The notes below the pieces were generated by a model. That model saw only the letters and a program-made list of their open reading frames with translations, made no database searches and had not been told where the DNA came from. From CBDBBY01 sp965205055 (GTDB lineage: Bacteria > Pseudomonadota > Alphaproteobacteria > Rhodobacterales > Rhodobacteraceae): a stretch of 64,000 bases of DNA. The translations under genes and the position numbers were made by a program. Location: the NCBI GenBank assembly GCA_965205055.1, contig OZ242030.1, positions 372,001-436,000 on the forward strand, written 5' to 3'. Positions 9,372 to 18,356 of the stretch are shown here, piece by piece; positions within the stretch are counted from its first letter, which is position 1, and each line of letters begins with the position of its first letter.

Positions 9372-9794
9372 ATGCCGCTCTCCATGTCGATTGATCAGTT
9401 GCACGAATTCATGCGGGCTGAATTTTCGCAAATGGCTGATTCTGTCGAGGTACTGAACTTGTCGTACGGCTCGATTGAGACACGTTTGAAGGTCGGTCCC
9501 GAAAATCTGCGTCCGGGCGGCGCGGTATCGGGACCGGCCATGTTCGCGCTGGCGGATGTCACGATTTATCTTGCCGTGCTGGCAGTCATCGGGCCCCGGA
9601 AGCTGGCGGTAACGACGAATTGCTCAATCGATTTCATGAGGAAACCATCGCCCGGCGACTTGCGGGCAGAAGGGCGGATATTGAAGATTGGCCGTCGACT
9701 GGCAGTCGGCGACGTGCTGATTTTTTCCAGCGAATTTTCTGAACCCGTCGCGCGAGCAAGCATGACCTACTCTTTGCCGAATTCCGGCAGTTGA
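9372..9794 (+). CDS. PaaI-type hotdog-fold thioesterase
   Basis: A 140-residue single hotdog domain. The PaaI-family pattern is clear: RPGGAVSGPAMFALADVTIYLAVL (helix with the catalytic Asp/Asn region), TTNCSIDFMRKP and a GDLRAEGRILKIGRRL strand pair. Members hydrolyse acyl-CoA thioesters; the physiological substrate is unknown. The divergent neighbour is an enoyl-CoA hydratase family gene, so a role in acyl-CoA turnover is plausible. Confidence 0.85.
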   Translation: MPLSMSIDQLHEFMRAEFSQMADSVEVLNLSYGSIETRLKVGPENLRPGGAVSGPAMFALADVTIYLAVLAVIGPRKLAVTTNCSIDFMRKPSPGDLRAEGRILKIGRRLAVGDVLIFSSEFSEPVARASMTYSLPNSGS

Positions 9795-10395
9795 AGCAGG
9801 CTCAATCCTCATGCGCTCTGACCGCTCCAACTCGGTCCGCACGCGAAGACCAGTGATTGTCTTCTTGATCAGCAATTGCGCGGGGTCAAATTGAATCTGA
9901 TCTCATAGCATCAATTTTAATGCATTAATCACCTATAATGCTAATAATGCATCATAAAGAATGCAATAAAAATATAATCTCTGCAAGCTGATTGGCCGGC
10001 GGATTGCCGCGCGGGCACTGATGGGTCCAAAGACCGCGCAAGCCGACGGCAACAATGGTCCAAGCAAGAAGGGCGCTGAAGCGGTTCCAGTTCTTGGCGG
10101 CGCTCGAGCGGTGTTCTGCATTTCGCGTCCGATCGCTCGCATGTGTCTGCCAAAATGTGCAAGGCAGCACTGTCGAATGCCAATGCGTTGGAATCAAGCG
10201 AGATGCTCGGCAACGCCAAAGAGCGCATGGATCGGAACGAATTAGAAATGAGGTATTAAAATACCTTATACTCAACCAACTGAAATTTTGGAAGAAAATC
10301 GAATTTGAACTTGACTCTTGCAATCGCGATGAGCTAGAAGTCGCGTCTTGCGGTTGTTCAATCCTCTCGACAAGCAACGTAAATTGGGACGTGCA
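9795..10395. other. Intergenic upstream of rplM
   Basis: About 600 bases without a supported gene. At 9910-9980 there is an AT-rich run with repeated TAATGC/AATGCAT words, which may be part of a promoter or a decayed repeat. On the minus strand at about 9990-10130 a short peptide-like stretch (WNRFSALLAWTIVAVGLRGLW) could be a remnant of a membrane protein gene, but there is no start or stop to support it. Confidence 0.4.
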
Positions 10396-10866
10396 ATGAA
10401 AACATACTCTGCGAAGCCGAGCGACATCGACAAAGCTTGGATCGTTATTGATGCAGACGGAATCGTCTTGGGGCGCTTGGCGACTGTCGTAGCCTCGCGC
10501 CTGCGTGGAAAGCACAAGCCACAATTCACGCCGCACATGGATACCGGCGACAACGTCATCGTCGTCAATGCGGAAAAAGTGCAATTGACCGGAAGAAAAA
10601 GGACGGCGAAGACCTATTACCGCCACACGGGATATCCCGGCGGAATTCGTTCGACGACTGCGGACAAGGTGTTGGAAGGCAAGCATCCGGAACGCGTGGT
10701 GCTCAAGGCTGTGCAGCGGATGCTTCCGGGAAACCGGCTCTCCAGAAAACTCATGACGAACCTTCGCGTGTATGCCGGTCCTGACCATCCGCACGAAGCG
10801 CAGAAACCAGAAGCCGTCAACGTCGCCGCGATGAACAGCAAGAACACTCGGAGATACCGGTCATGA
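10396..10866 (+). CDS. rplM: 50S ribosomal protein L13
   Basis: 156 residues, a full-length bacterial uL13. Family signatures include WIVIDADGIVLGRLAT, MDTGDNVIVVNAEKV, YYRHTGYPGG and VLKAVQRMLPGNRLSR. The first ATG consistent with family length is at 10396. It overlaps rpsI by 4 bases (ATGA), the standard rplM-rpsI operon. Confidence 0.97.
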   Translation: MKTYSAKPSDIDKAWIVIDADGIVLGRLATVVASRLRGKHKPQFTPHMDTGDNVIVVNAEKVQLTGRKRTAKTYYRHTGYPGGIRSTTADKVLEGKHPERVVLKAVQRMLPGNRLSRKLMTNLRVYAGPDHPHEAQKPEAVNVAAMNSKNTRRYRS

Positions 10867-11354
10867 ACGAGAAAATTGAATCAATGGAAGAGATCGGACC
10901 TGCCATTGCGGCCGAAGCCGAGCCGGTTGTCGAAACGCAGCCCGAGCGCGAGCCCGTCAGGGACGAATTGGGCCGTTCGTACGCGACGGGCAAGAGAAAG
11001 AACGCGATCGCCCGTGTTTGGCTGAAGCCGGGTACGGGCCGAATCACTGTCAATTCAAAGCAGATGGATTTGTATTTCGCCCGGCCGGTGCTCCAGATGG
11101 TTCTGCGCCAGCCGTTCGAAATTACGAATTCGGAGAATCAGTTCGACGTCATGGCAACAGTCCGCGGCGGCGGCTTGTCGGGGCAGGCTGGAGCAATCAA
11201 GCATGGGATTTCGAAGGCTCTGCAGCTTTACGAACCATCGTTCCGGCCATTGCTCAAGTCGGCAGGATTTTTGACAAGAGACGCCCGTGTCGTGGAGCGC
11301 AAGAAATACGGCAAGCGGAAAGCTCGAAGGAGCTTCCAGTTCTCGAAGCGCTAA
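10863..11354 (+). CDS. rpsI: 30S ribosomal protein S9
   Basis: 163 residues. The S9 core begins near residue 40 (YATGKRKNAIARVWLKPG) and ends with the invariant basic tail KARRSFQFSKR. The acidic N-terminal extension of about 38 residues is typical of alphaproteobacterial S9. It is translationally coupled to rplM. A hairpin with a T run follows 33 bases downstream. Confidence 0.97.
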   Translation: MNEKIESMEEIGPAIAAEAEPVVETQPEREPVRDELGRSYATGKRKNAIARVWLKPGTGRITVNSKQMDLYFARPVLQMVLRQPFEITNSENQFDVMATVRGGGLSGQAGAIKHGISKALQLYEPSFRPLLKSAGFLTRDARVVERKKYGKRKARRSFQFSKR

Positions 11355-11387
11355 TGTTGAAAGCGCGAACCATTGTATCGATAGACG

Positions 11388-11413
11388 CGGTCGCAAGAGA
11401 TTGCGGCCGTTTT
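11388..11413 (+). terminator. Rho-independent terminator of rplM-rpsI
   Basis: Stem CGGTCGCAA pairs with TTGCGGCCG (one G-T pair) across a GAGA loop and is followed by TTTTC. It stands just after rpsI and marks the end of the ribosomal operon and the left edge of the accessory island. Confidence 0.7.
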
Positions 11414-11615
11414 CTTTGCAGATAGTATTATTTTGGAATCATTGCCACTTCTTATTGAGAATAAAAAAATGCGAGTACGGCAAGATATCTGGCTAAAGTT
11501 GAGGTTTTCTAAACCCATTAAAACTGACTTAGATCAAGCAAGTTGAAAATAGATGATTGCTTATGTATTCTCATGAATCGGAAGCAAAGAATTCAGCATT
11601 CGGAAAACAGGTTTG

Positions 11616-12506
11616 ATGATTATTACAAGAATTAGAGGTGGGCTAGGAAACCAACTATTTCAGTACGCGGCTGGACACGCTGCATCATTGAGATACGGCA
11701 AGCCACATTTTTTGGATTTGCGGTTTTATGACGTCGACAAGCATCGGGATTATGGGCTAGGGCGGTTCAATATATCTGCAAGGGTCGCACCTGCTGATAT
11801 ACTGCCGCCTGCCAAAGAAACTGACTTGTTGCAATATGCGGCATGGAAATACTTTGGAACAGAGCCAAGATACGTTAGGGATATGGATTTTGTACGAGGG
11901 AAAAAAATTATGCCAAAGTTTGCAGAGCATAAATTTTCCGGGCGGGCGTATATGGCAGGATTGTGGTGCTCCGAATACTTTTTTCGTGACTTCATATCGG
12001 AAGTTCGGAATGAGCTAACGCCCAATGAAAAATTGTCCAATCGTGGAAAAGAGCTGCTCAAGCGGATCAATAGTCGGACCTCAGTGTCATTGCATGTTCG
12101 AAGAGGAGATTTTGTCGAAAATAAAGCAGTGTTCAAAAGGTTTGGAGTTTGCTCAGTAAATTACTACAGGAAGGCCATTGGCTACTTGGTGAACAAACTT
12201 GAAAATGAATTTTGTATTTTTGTATTTTCCGACGATTTGCTGTGGGTTGAGGATAACTTACAGTTTTCCAGTGAAACTGTGTTCGTTGATGCTGCGTCCA
12301 ACCGCGTGCCCCACGAGGACTTGGCGCTTATGGCAGCTTGTGATCACCATATCACCTCGAATTCTACGTTCTCTTGGTGGGGTGCATGGTTGAACAAGAA
12401 CTCGAAGAAATTAGTCGTATGTCCGGAAATATGGTATGCGGCTCGAAGGAAACGGCTGCACGGGATGGCACCCGATAGCTGGGTTCCTTTTCCAGCATTT
12501 TCCTAG
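11616..12506 (+). CDS. Alpha-1,2-fucosyltransferase family (GT11)
   Basis: A 296-residue glycosyltransferase of family GT11. The N-terminal GGLGNQLFQYAAGHA nucleotide-sugar motif, the central SLHVRRGDFV peptide (about 152-161) and the C-terminal ITSNSTFSWWGAWL segment are diagnostic. Such enzymes transfer L-fucose from GDP-fucose to galactose in LPS O-antigen or other surface glycans, working on the cytoplasmic side of the membrane. An in-frame TTG precedes the ATG directly; the ATG is used. The gene is AT-richer than rpsI and looks horizontally acquired. A GDP-mannose 4,6-dehydratase, which makes the precursor of GDP-fucose, lies 1.4 kb downstream. Confidence 0.92.
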   Translation: MIITRIRGGLGNQLFQYAAGHAASLRYGKPHFLDLRFYDVDKHRDYGLGRFNISARVAPADILPPAKETDLLQYAAWKYFGTEPRYVRDMDFVRGKKIMPKFAEHKFSGRAYMAGLWCSEYFFRDFISEVRNELTPNEKLSNRGKELLKRINSRTSVSLHVRRGDFVENKAVFKRFGVCSVNYYRKAIGYLVNKLENEFCIFVFSDDLLWVEDNLQFSSETVFVDAASNRVPHEDLALMAACDHHITSNSTFSWWGAWLNKNSKKLVVCPEIWYAARRKRLHGMAPDSWVPFPAFS

Positions 12507-12816
12507 CTGGTGCAGCATTAACGTGAATTTTGTGAATCCAAATGTTGAACTGGGTGGGAAATGATCCGATAAACCTACAGATATGCCGCAGTGGTTTAAT
12601 CTACTTGCTTGTGCTCCAATTTTGGATTAAAGTAATGTTCGCGGACATTTCCTACTGTTGGCGCACCGAATGGATCCCAAGCAAACAGTCGCCGCTGTGA
12701 AATGGTGTAGAATGATGCTTCCCGGACCTGTAGCTCATTTAATTGGGTAGCCGAATCGGCGTCTACATTGCTATAAGGGATCTGATCTCAAGGAATTCCA
12801 CGGAAAACGGAAACAG
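12507..12816. other. Intergenic, nothing recognised
   Basis: About 310 bases. A stretch at 12725-12765 begins like a tRNA (CCTGTAGCTCATTTAATTGGGTAGCC) but has no anticodon arm, T-loop or closing acceptor stem. I see no gene. Confidence 0.4.
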
Positions 12817-13614
12817 ATGCGAGCCGCCAATACTGCTGTCTTACCGGCGTTTTTCGTCCCAAAAAAAGTTCCGAATTTGGTTCGGCTGGGCCGAAACTTC
12901 GACGGCGGCTATCTGATTGACTCGAGGTGCATTGGAGATGCGAACTGCCTTGTGAGTATAGGCATCAACGACGATTGGAGTTTCGAAAAGGATTTCAGTT
13001 CGCTATCGCAAGCCCCGATCATTGCGATAGACGCAAAGACCTCAAGATGGTTGTTCCGCCGACGCCAATACAGGGAAACGATCAAGAGTTTCATGAAAGG
13101 GCTTGCAGGACGGAAGAACAGGAGCGACCCCCGCCAGCACAAAGCGCTGCTCAAGGATTACGACGAGTTTTTCAGGGACGAAAACCGTCACATCCGGAAA
13201 TTCGTGTCGAGTGCCAATGATGCGAAGCATATAACCATCAACGAAGTGGTGAACAGTCTCATGCCGAACCATCATCGCCACTTCTTACTCAAGATCGACA
13301 TTGAAGGCGCCGAATACGGGATTTTGAATGACATTTGCGGGATCTCCAGAAGGCTGGTTGGGCTGGTAATGGAATTCCACGACGTGGCGAAGAGAATTGA
13401 TGAAATTGAGGCGTTCATGGCTAGACTGCCACTCAATCTCTGCCATGTTCATTGCAACAATTATGGCAAGATCGGCGACAGAGGACTTCCGGAGGCAATC
13501 GAGTTGTCATTCACAGCTTGCAAGACATGCGACACGCAAGTCGTAGAGCTTCCCCACTTCTTGGACAGAAGCAACTCTCCGCATCTTCCGGAAATTCAAA
13601 TTGTTTTCGAGTAA
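12817..13614 (+). CDS. FkbM family methyltransferase
   Basis: A 265-residue SAM-dependent methyltransferase of the FkbM class. The key segments are CLVSIGINDDWSFEKDF (motif I region, about 44-60), IIAIDAK (end of beta 2) and FLLKIDIEGAEYGIL (about 157-171), the FkbM fingerprint. Members O-methylate sugars in surface polysaccharides and lipids. Its position between a fucosyltransferase and gmd suggests methylation of a surface glycan, which is inferred from context only. Confidence 0.85.
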   Translation: MRAANTAVLPAFFVPKKVPNLVRLGRNFDGGYLIDSRCIGDANCLVSIGINDDWSFEKDFSSLSQAPIIAIDAKTSRWLFRRRQYRETIKSFMKGLAGRKNRSDPRQHKALLKDYDEFFRDENRHIRKFVSSANDAKHITINEVVNSLMPNHHRHFLLKIDIEGAEYGILNDICGISRRLVGLVMEFHDVAKRIDEIEAFMARLPLNLCHVHCNNYGKIGDRGLPEAIELSFTACKTCDTQVVELPHFLDRSNSPHLPEIQIVFE

Positions 13615-13923
13615 GCACGGATTCTTCCAGCGGTGTTCTGGCCGTCCAGACGCGCGGCACGCGCGAATGGCTGTCACTGTGCTGGGATCAATTTCTGGCG
13701 TAATCGTCTCCTTGGCGAACAGCGCTGTTCTCTCCCGGACAAGATCTGGTCTGCAACTCGACCAAGACTATTCAGGTCTCGGCCGGGCTTTCCAAACGGT
13801 GTGTGCGTCCAAAGGATGGTAGGCGGATTTCGTAAACCCCAAGCAGGTGGGTGTCATCCCTGATTACGACCTTCGCCGCGCCCTTTACAATGATTCGGAC
13901 ACAGGCGGGCTCGAGCAACCCCG
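13615..13923. other. Convergent intergenic region
   Basis: About 309 bases between the FkbM gene and the convergent gmd. No gene, and no clear terminator hairpin. The word GATTCGGACAC at about 13892 is shared with the small inverted-repeat element at 16685-16774. Confidence 0.4.
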
Positions 13924-15021
13924 TTAGGACACGAGTTCGAGTTGCTCGCGGTAATCGGAGTTCGCCATCTCTTTGACTAGATCTTCAAAGGTAATTTTGG
14001 GCACCCATCCCAGCTTCTGCCGGGCCAATTCGGCGTTTCCGATAAGCGAATTTACTTCCGCCGGTCTGAATAAATCAGGATCAACCACCACGATTGGCCT
14101 GCCGGATTCATCATAGCCGACCTCGTCGACGCCTGAACCCTCGAACGTAATTCGGATTCCCAATTCTGCGGCGGCAGCCCGCAGGAAGTCGCGGACAGAA
14201 TGCTGCATACCGGTCGCGATCACGAAGTCTTCAGGCTCGTCCTGCTGCAGCATAAGCCATTGCATTTCGACATACTCTTTCGCATGCCCCCAGTCGCGCA
14301 TTGCATCCAGATTTCCCAGCTTGAGTTGATCTTGGACACCGATCTTTATTCTTGCCAAGGCTTGTGTGATCTTCTTTGAAACGAACGTTTTTCCGCGAAC
14401 TGGGCTTTCATGGTTGAATAGTATGCCGTTGCTCGCGAAAATTCCGTAAGTTTCCCGGTAGCTAATCGTGATCCAGTAGGCGAAGAGTTTGGAGACGCCG
14501 TACGGGCTTCTCGGATGGAACGGCGTTGTTTCCGACTGCGGAGTTTCCTTAACGAGGCCATACTGCTCAGACGACGATGCCTGATAGAACTTGGTCTTCC
14601 CAGTCAATCCTTGCGTCCGTATCGCCTCGAGCAGTCTGATTGGGCCGAGCGCGTTCAAATTCGCCGTGTATTCGGGATTTTCGAAGGATGTCTGGACGTG
14701 ACTCTGTGCCGCCAGATTGTAGACCTCGTCAGGTCGCACGGCCTGCAAAATCTGTGCCACCCGGGTGCTGTCGGTCATGTCGCCCTCATGGAGAACGAAT
14801 GATCCGTTACGGCCATGCTCACCTTCAATTAGGGATGCAATACGCGATGAGTTTGAAAGGGATGGGCGCACTATGCCATGAACGACATAGCCTTTGCCAA
14901 GGAGCAAATCTGATAGGTAGTAGCCGTCCTGCCCCGTGATGCCCGTGATCAGCGCAACCTTGGAGTTTACCCGATTGATTGCTTCCGATGGACCCAGTGA
15001 TTGTGGCAGGGTTGGTATCAT
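13924..15021 (-). CDS. gmd: GDP-mannose 4,6-dehydratase
   Basis: Converts GDP-D-mannose to GDP-4-keto-6-deoxy-D-mannose, the precursor of GDP-L-fucose, GDP-rhamnose and GDP-perosamine. The 365-residue extended SDR has the NAD(P) motif TGITGQDG near residue 27, the catalytic YGVSK (within HPRSPYGVSKLFAYW), and the family segment SSSEQYG. It is full length with a 15-20 residue N-terminal extension. It lies 92 bases downstream of the glycosyltransferase at 15114-16025 on the same strand, and probably shares its transcript. No GDP-fucose synthase (fcl/wcaG) is visible in the window, so the final sugar is open. Confidence 0.95.
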   Translation of the reverse strand: MIPTLPQSLGPSEAINRVNSKVALITGITGQDGYYLSDLLLGKGYVVHGIVRPSLSNSSRIASLIEGEHGRNGSFVLHEGDMTDSTRVAQILQAVRPDEVYNLAAQSHVQTSFENPEYTANLNALGPIRLLEAIRTQGLTGKTKFYQASSSEQYGLVKETPQSETTPFHPRSPYGVSKLFAYWITISYRETYGIFASNGILFNHESPVRGKTFVSKKITQALARIKIGVQDQLKLGNLDAMRDWGHAKEYVEMQWLMLQQDEPEDFVIATGMQHSVRDFLRAAAAELGIRITFEGSGVDEVGYDESGRPIVVVDPDLFRPAEVNSLIGNAELARQKLGWVPKITFEDLVKEMANSDYREQLELVS

Positions 15022-15113
15022 TTTCCGTTGATTTTCTTTTTACGAACTGGACTGATGAGATTGTGCCGGTTTCAAATCCGCTACGTCGTGACCGAATGGT
15101 GCGCTGCGCCGCC

Positions 15114-16025
15114 TCAGCGCCTTGGCCCTTTGATCTTTCGTTTGATCTCTGCTGCCCTATCGACGCCCAATGCCGATTCCAAGCCGTTATCCAAGATCGA
15201 TCTGAATCCCCTGATGAGAGTTCTGGGAAACCTTAGGTGTCGGGTGTGAGGAGTCAGACCTGCGTTTATGAGCTGCGGATTGATAAAAATTTTCGCGCCA
15301 GCCTTTCTCATCGTCAGGTTGATGCTAACATGCTCGCAAACCTCCTCTCCATCTTCGGTCACTCCGACATACTTGACGATGTCAAACCAATTCCGTCGGT
15401 AAATGGCAAATCCGCCGAAAGCGGATTCGACATCAATCCACTCGTTGCTCGCCGGAATAGTAATCATTCGAGATGACACGCTTGCATAGCGCGCGCGCTC
15501 TCCATTCGCCGTATACTGCCTTAGGAACCGGTATTCCTGCCAGCAGTCGCCTGGACACCAATGCTCGTGTCGCAGCGTCCAGATGTCGTAGTAGGGACCG
15601 CCCTGATTGGCCGTGCACGCGTCCCAATCTTTGCGCCGCCAGCAGCTCTCGACGGCCGCCGCAGAAAGTGTGGAATTGATTCCGTCGAAGTCCGCTACTG
15701 CGATAAAATCCACAGAGGCGTATTTGTCAGACGAACGTATCGCCTCCGCATATTTGTTGCGGCAATACGCCAGCCGTTCGGTCCGCTTCGGGATCTCGGA
15801 ACGGAGCTTTCCCAAGGCAAGGTAATCGAAACCCGGCTGCTTATGTTTCAGAGATTCGAGCACGGTGACGGTCGCATCGTCGCTGTCGGACTCCACCGCC
15901 AACCACTGAACGTTCTTGAACGAAGACAGCGCAGCTCCAATTCGGTCCACGTCGGCTTCTATGCTTTTCTCGCAGTTTCGGACCGTGCCGACAACGAGGA
16001 TTGATGCTTCGGTGAAAGGTTTCAT
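15114..16025 (-). CDS. Glycosyltransferase, CAP59/CMT1-like
   Basis: A 303-residue protein beginning MKPFTEASILVVGTVRNCEKS. The segment WLAVESDSDDATV (about 39-51), the DxD-like VADFDGIN (about 112-119) and the later FGGFAIYRRNWF and CEHVSINLTMRKAG blocks match GT-A fold glycosyltransferases related to the capsule-associated CAP59/CMT1 group. The acceptor and sugar are unknown. The open frame continues 55 codons upstream into a region that is not protein-like, so the ATG at 16025 is preferred. It is followed by gmd on the same strand. Confidence 0.75.
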   Translation of the reverse strand: MKPFTEASILVVGTVRNCEKSIEADVDRIGAALSSFKNVQWLAVESDSDDATVTVLESLKHKQPGFDYLALGKLRSEIPKRTERLAYCRNKYAEAIRSSDKYASVDFIAVADFDGINSTLSAAAVESCWRRKDWDACTANQGGPYYDIWTLRHEHWCPGDCWQEYRFLRQYTANGERARYASVSSRMITIPASNEWIDVESAFGGFAIYRRNWFDIVKYVGVTEDGEEVCEHVSINLTMRKAGAKIFINPQLINAGLTPHTRHLRFPRTLIRGFRSILDNGLESALGVDRAAEIKRKIKGPRR

Positions 16026-16945
16026 TTTTCTGCGATTTCGAGTCCGCCGATGCGGTAGTGTTGCCGGGTGGTTAGCCCTTGATAGGCACTGCCGAAATCT
16101 GGGTAACCGAAACTGGTTGGTGAAGGCAACACGCAATAGCGGTGGGGCAAAGCTGCCGGAAGCCTTTGCCTTTGATCTGGATAGCAACACGCTGGAAGAA
16201 TCGTCAGAAGGCCCGAGGCCTTTGACACCGAAATCAAGGACGCTCTGAACAGGGTCGAGCAGGTCGTCGACCGGACTAGAAGACAGAAGGTGGAAGCACC
16301 GTCGAAATCCTGCGGTCCGGTCCCAGCATCGGAGCCACCGTCTTGTCCGCCATCCCCAGCGGCTGGAGGGACGACCTGCACATCACTCCTGGGATGCTCC
16401 TTCGGCGCCGCACTCATCACGGAGGGTCTGGATAGACCGTTCTGGACCAGCGACGACTCGCCGCGAACGAGCGGCCGAGAAACGCCGCCTGCCATTGGGC
16501 CAAGGCCGCGATCCAACGCGACAGCATCAACAGAGTGATTTGTCATACGTTGCAAAGCCGCTGACACAAGCGTCGCAGACGGCCCCTTCGGCGTCGTTTG
16601 CAAATTACTCGAAACCGGACAAATCTTCAAACCGGAGCAGCGATCAGAAAACGCCATCTGAACTCCGAAAAACGCTTGACATTAGAGTGTGTCCGTATCA
16701 AGTTGAAACAGTAGAATGTTTGTACAACTGCCTAGTGAACACTGGGTAAGCATTAACTTGATTCGGACACGCTCCAGACTGCGTATCTGCTCCAGTTCTT
16801 GTCCACCCCAGAAAGCCACTCCTCGATGGGGATAGCATTTTAAATGCTTATTCTCAATACTGAGAACACACGCACAAATCTTCGACATATGAAAATGAAG
16901 ACGATAAAGGCATTGTGCAAAGGGAAAACACGGGAAGGTTCGGAG
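16026..16945. other. Degraded accessory DNA
   Basis: About 920 bases without an intact gene. Open frames of 200 residues exist on the minus strand but have no family-like motifs. On the plus strand around 16225-16400, two frames joined by a shift give short strings reminiscent of an IS110-type transposase, too weak to call. A 90-bp inverted-repeat element lies at 16685-16774. Confidence 0.45.
16685..16774. repeat. Small element with 20-bp inverted ends
   Basis: GAGTGTGTCCGTATCAAGTT at the left and AACTTGATTCGGACACGCTC at the right are inverted copies with two mismatches, and enclose about 50 bases with a second internal near-palindrome (CCTAGTGAACACTGGG). It resembles the ends of an insertion sequence brought together, or a very small non-autonomous element. 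It lies 170 bases before the unknown gene at 16946. Confidence 0.6.
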
Positions 16946-17425
16946 ATGACTATTTATTGTAACGATGAGACAGATCCATTTTGGCTTTTGTTGAAGAAAG
17001 AGACCGGGGGATTGCCAGGTCAGGAAAAATGGATACGCAGGAATGCAACGCAATGGACAGAAATACTAAACACTGAAGGTGATCGCATTGGGGTTTACAT
17101 CAATAACCCCAAATTGCTATGGTTGACTATCACTGGATCTATAACAGATCAAAAAGGAGATTATAAACTGCGAATGAAATTATTTTCACGGATAATAATT
17201 TGTGAAATGAGCGATCAGCAGCTTGCCGGGGAAAAAAAGATTATTGAAAGGATGACGAAGTATGAAGTCAACAAATGCATTGAAAAAGCGAGTAACAAAG
17301 GCCAGAGCATTAGAGTGCAAATGGAGTGGATTCGCGATGATCAAAACGGATGGCCAGAAGCGGCGCATTGGATAAAGCAACAATTCGAGCGGTTGAACGC
17401 AATTGCAAACGGCAGATTTGGATAA
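16946..17425 (+). CDS. Hypothetical protein, paralogue of 711-1148 (possibly DUF4268-like)
   Basis: A 159-residue soluble protein that lines up with the 145-residue protein at 711-1148: FWLLLKKE at residues 11-18, RIGVYINNPK in the middle, MSDQQLAGEKK, and the C-terminal GQSIRVQMEWIRDDQNGWPEAAHWIKQQFERLNAI-type block. It carries an insertion of about 15 residues in the middle relative to the other copy. The start at 16946 is preferred to an upstream in-frame start because GGAAGGTTCGGAG directly precedes it. Codon use is AT-rich, unlike argC or murI nearby. Function unknown; the C-terminal pattern suggests a DUF4268-type fold, which is inference. Confidence 0.65.
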   Translation: MTIYCNDETDPFWLLLKKETGGLPGQEKWIRRNATQWTEILNTEGDRIGVYINNPKLLWLTITGSITDQKGDYKLRMKLFSRIIICEMSDQQLAGEKKIIERMTKYEVNKCIEKASNKGQSIRVQMEWIRDDQNGWPEAAHWIKQQFERLNAIANGRFG

Positions 17426-17982
17426 TTTATGTCAAGCATCAAAATACAACTTATGGCTTATTGCTTTGAGTCCGCAGCCACAAGATGTTGATTCCCGCCG
17501 GAGCAAGGCTTTCGGCTCGAAAATTCGGTTGGAATTGGTCGGAGTTCGACCGTTTTGCCCGGCTTTTGGCGCGAATTAGAAGGATCCGCTGCCCCGCGTC
17601 AAGGTGCAATCGCATCAATGGGTGAACCAGACAGTGCCGAACGCACAAAATGTAGACTCTGCGGATACAAGTAAACAAGCCATCTCATTAAAATTTCGTT
17701 TGCGTTGATAAGATAATACGCTCATCACTCAATTTACCTTGAGAGCTTTAGCAAATATTTTATTCGTTTAACTTAATTGACTGCAAAAGATGAATATTCA
17801 TTAGGTTCCGATGCGAAGTTATGCTTGGAACCTATCTATGTTGGCTTTAAAATCAACAGGGTATGTTTGTTTAATTAGTTTGCTGTTCATCTAAGTGTGG
17901 TGCTGACAAGTTCGGGTGTATCAATTCTGAATTTGTTGAGCAGGGCGATAGTGTTTGTCGAATTGCGCGGCTTTTCTTATCC
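17426..17982. other. AT-rich intergenic, nothing coding
   Basis: About 560 bases. A segment at 17595-17625 (GTCAAGGTGCAATCGCATCAATGGGTGAACC) recurs in slightly changed form at about 30428-30460 (GTCAAGGCGGAGTCGCATCAATGGGTGAAC), so it is part of another dispersed degraded repeat. No gene is seen. Confidence 0.4.
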
Positions 17983-18115
17983 CTTCAATCTGCTTAAAGG
18001 ATTTGGTATGGATAGTGGGATTGTGGACCGGGCGATGGCGGTCGGCATTTTTGATTCAGGACTTGGAGGGCTCACGGTATTTGAGGCCGTTTTCAATATT
18101 TGTAGTGGGAATTGA
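17983..18115 (+). pseudogene. Truncated second copy of the murI 5' end
   Basis: From CTTCAATCTG at 17983 to about 18100 the sequence copies the start region of the intact murI (19842-19960), including 50 bases upstream of its ATG. The reading frame from ATG 18034 gives MAVGIFDSGLGGLTVFEAVF, the MurI N-terminus, then leaves the family and stops at 18113-18115. The two copies differ at many third positions, so the duplication is old. The fragment lacks both catalytic cysteines and cannot be active. Confidence 0.85.
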
Positions 18116-18356
18116 TTTTATCATAGCTAAGGTTAACCAAATTCAAGCAGCTACGTTGCGTAAAGTGTAGAAAGTGATTTGGAGCCTTGATGACTCCATT
18201 AGGTTTTTGGATCCTTTGAAAATTAGGTTTAGGAAACGAGTCGGGTTATAATCTGATCCAAAGCGTTGGGGAATAATCTATTCGGTTTGAATTTCTCGCT
18301 TATACCTGCAAATTCAAAATACTGTCCCGCATTTTAGACTGATTTCAATTTTACTT

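Noticed and set aside
10348..10395. Longer rplM start
   Set aside because: The additional 16 codons are not part of L13; ATG 10396 gives the family N-terminus.
12725..12765. tRNA-like start (CCTGTAGCTCATTTAATTGGGTAGCC)
   Set aside because: No anticodon stem, no T-arm GGTTCGAATCC-like sequence and no closing acceptor stem follow.
16225..16400. Possible IS110-type transposase remnant (VEILRSGPSIGATVLSAI and a preceding helix in another frame)
   Set aside because: Needs a frameshift and the similarity is a single short motif; the rest of the region does not continue the family.
16022..16657. 211-codon minus-strand open frame
   Set aside because: No domain-like sequence, Ser/Pro-rich throughout, and it overlaps the start of the glycosyltransferase gene.
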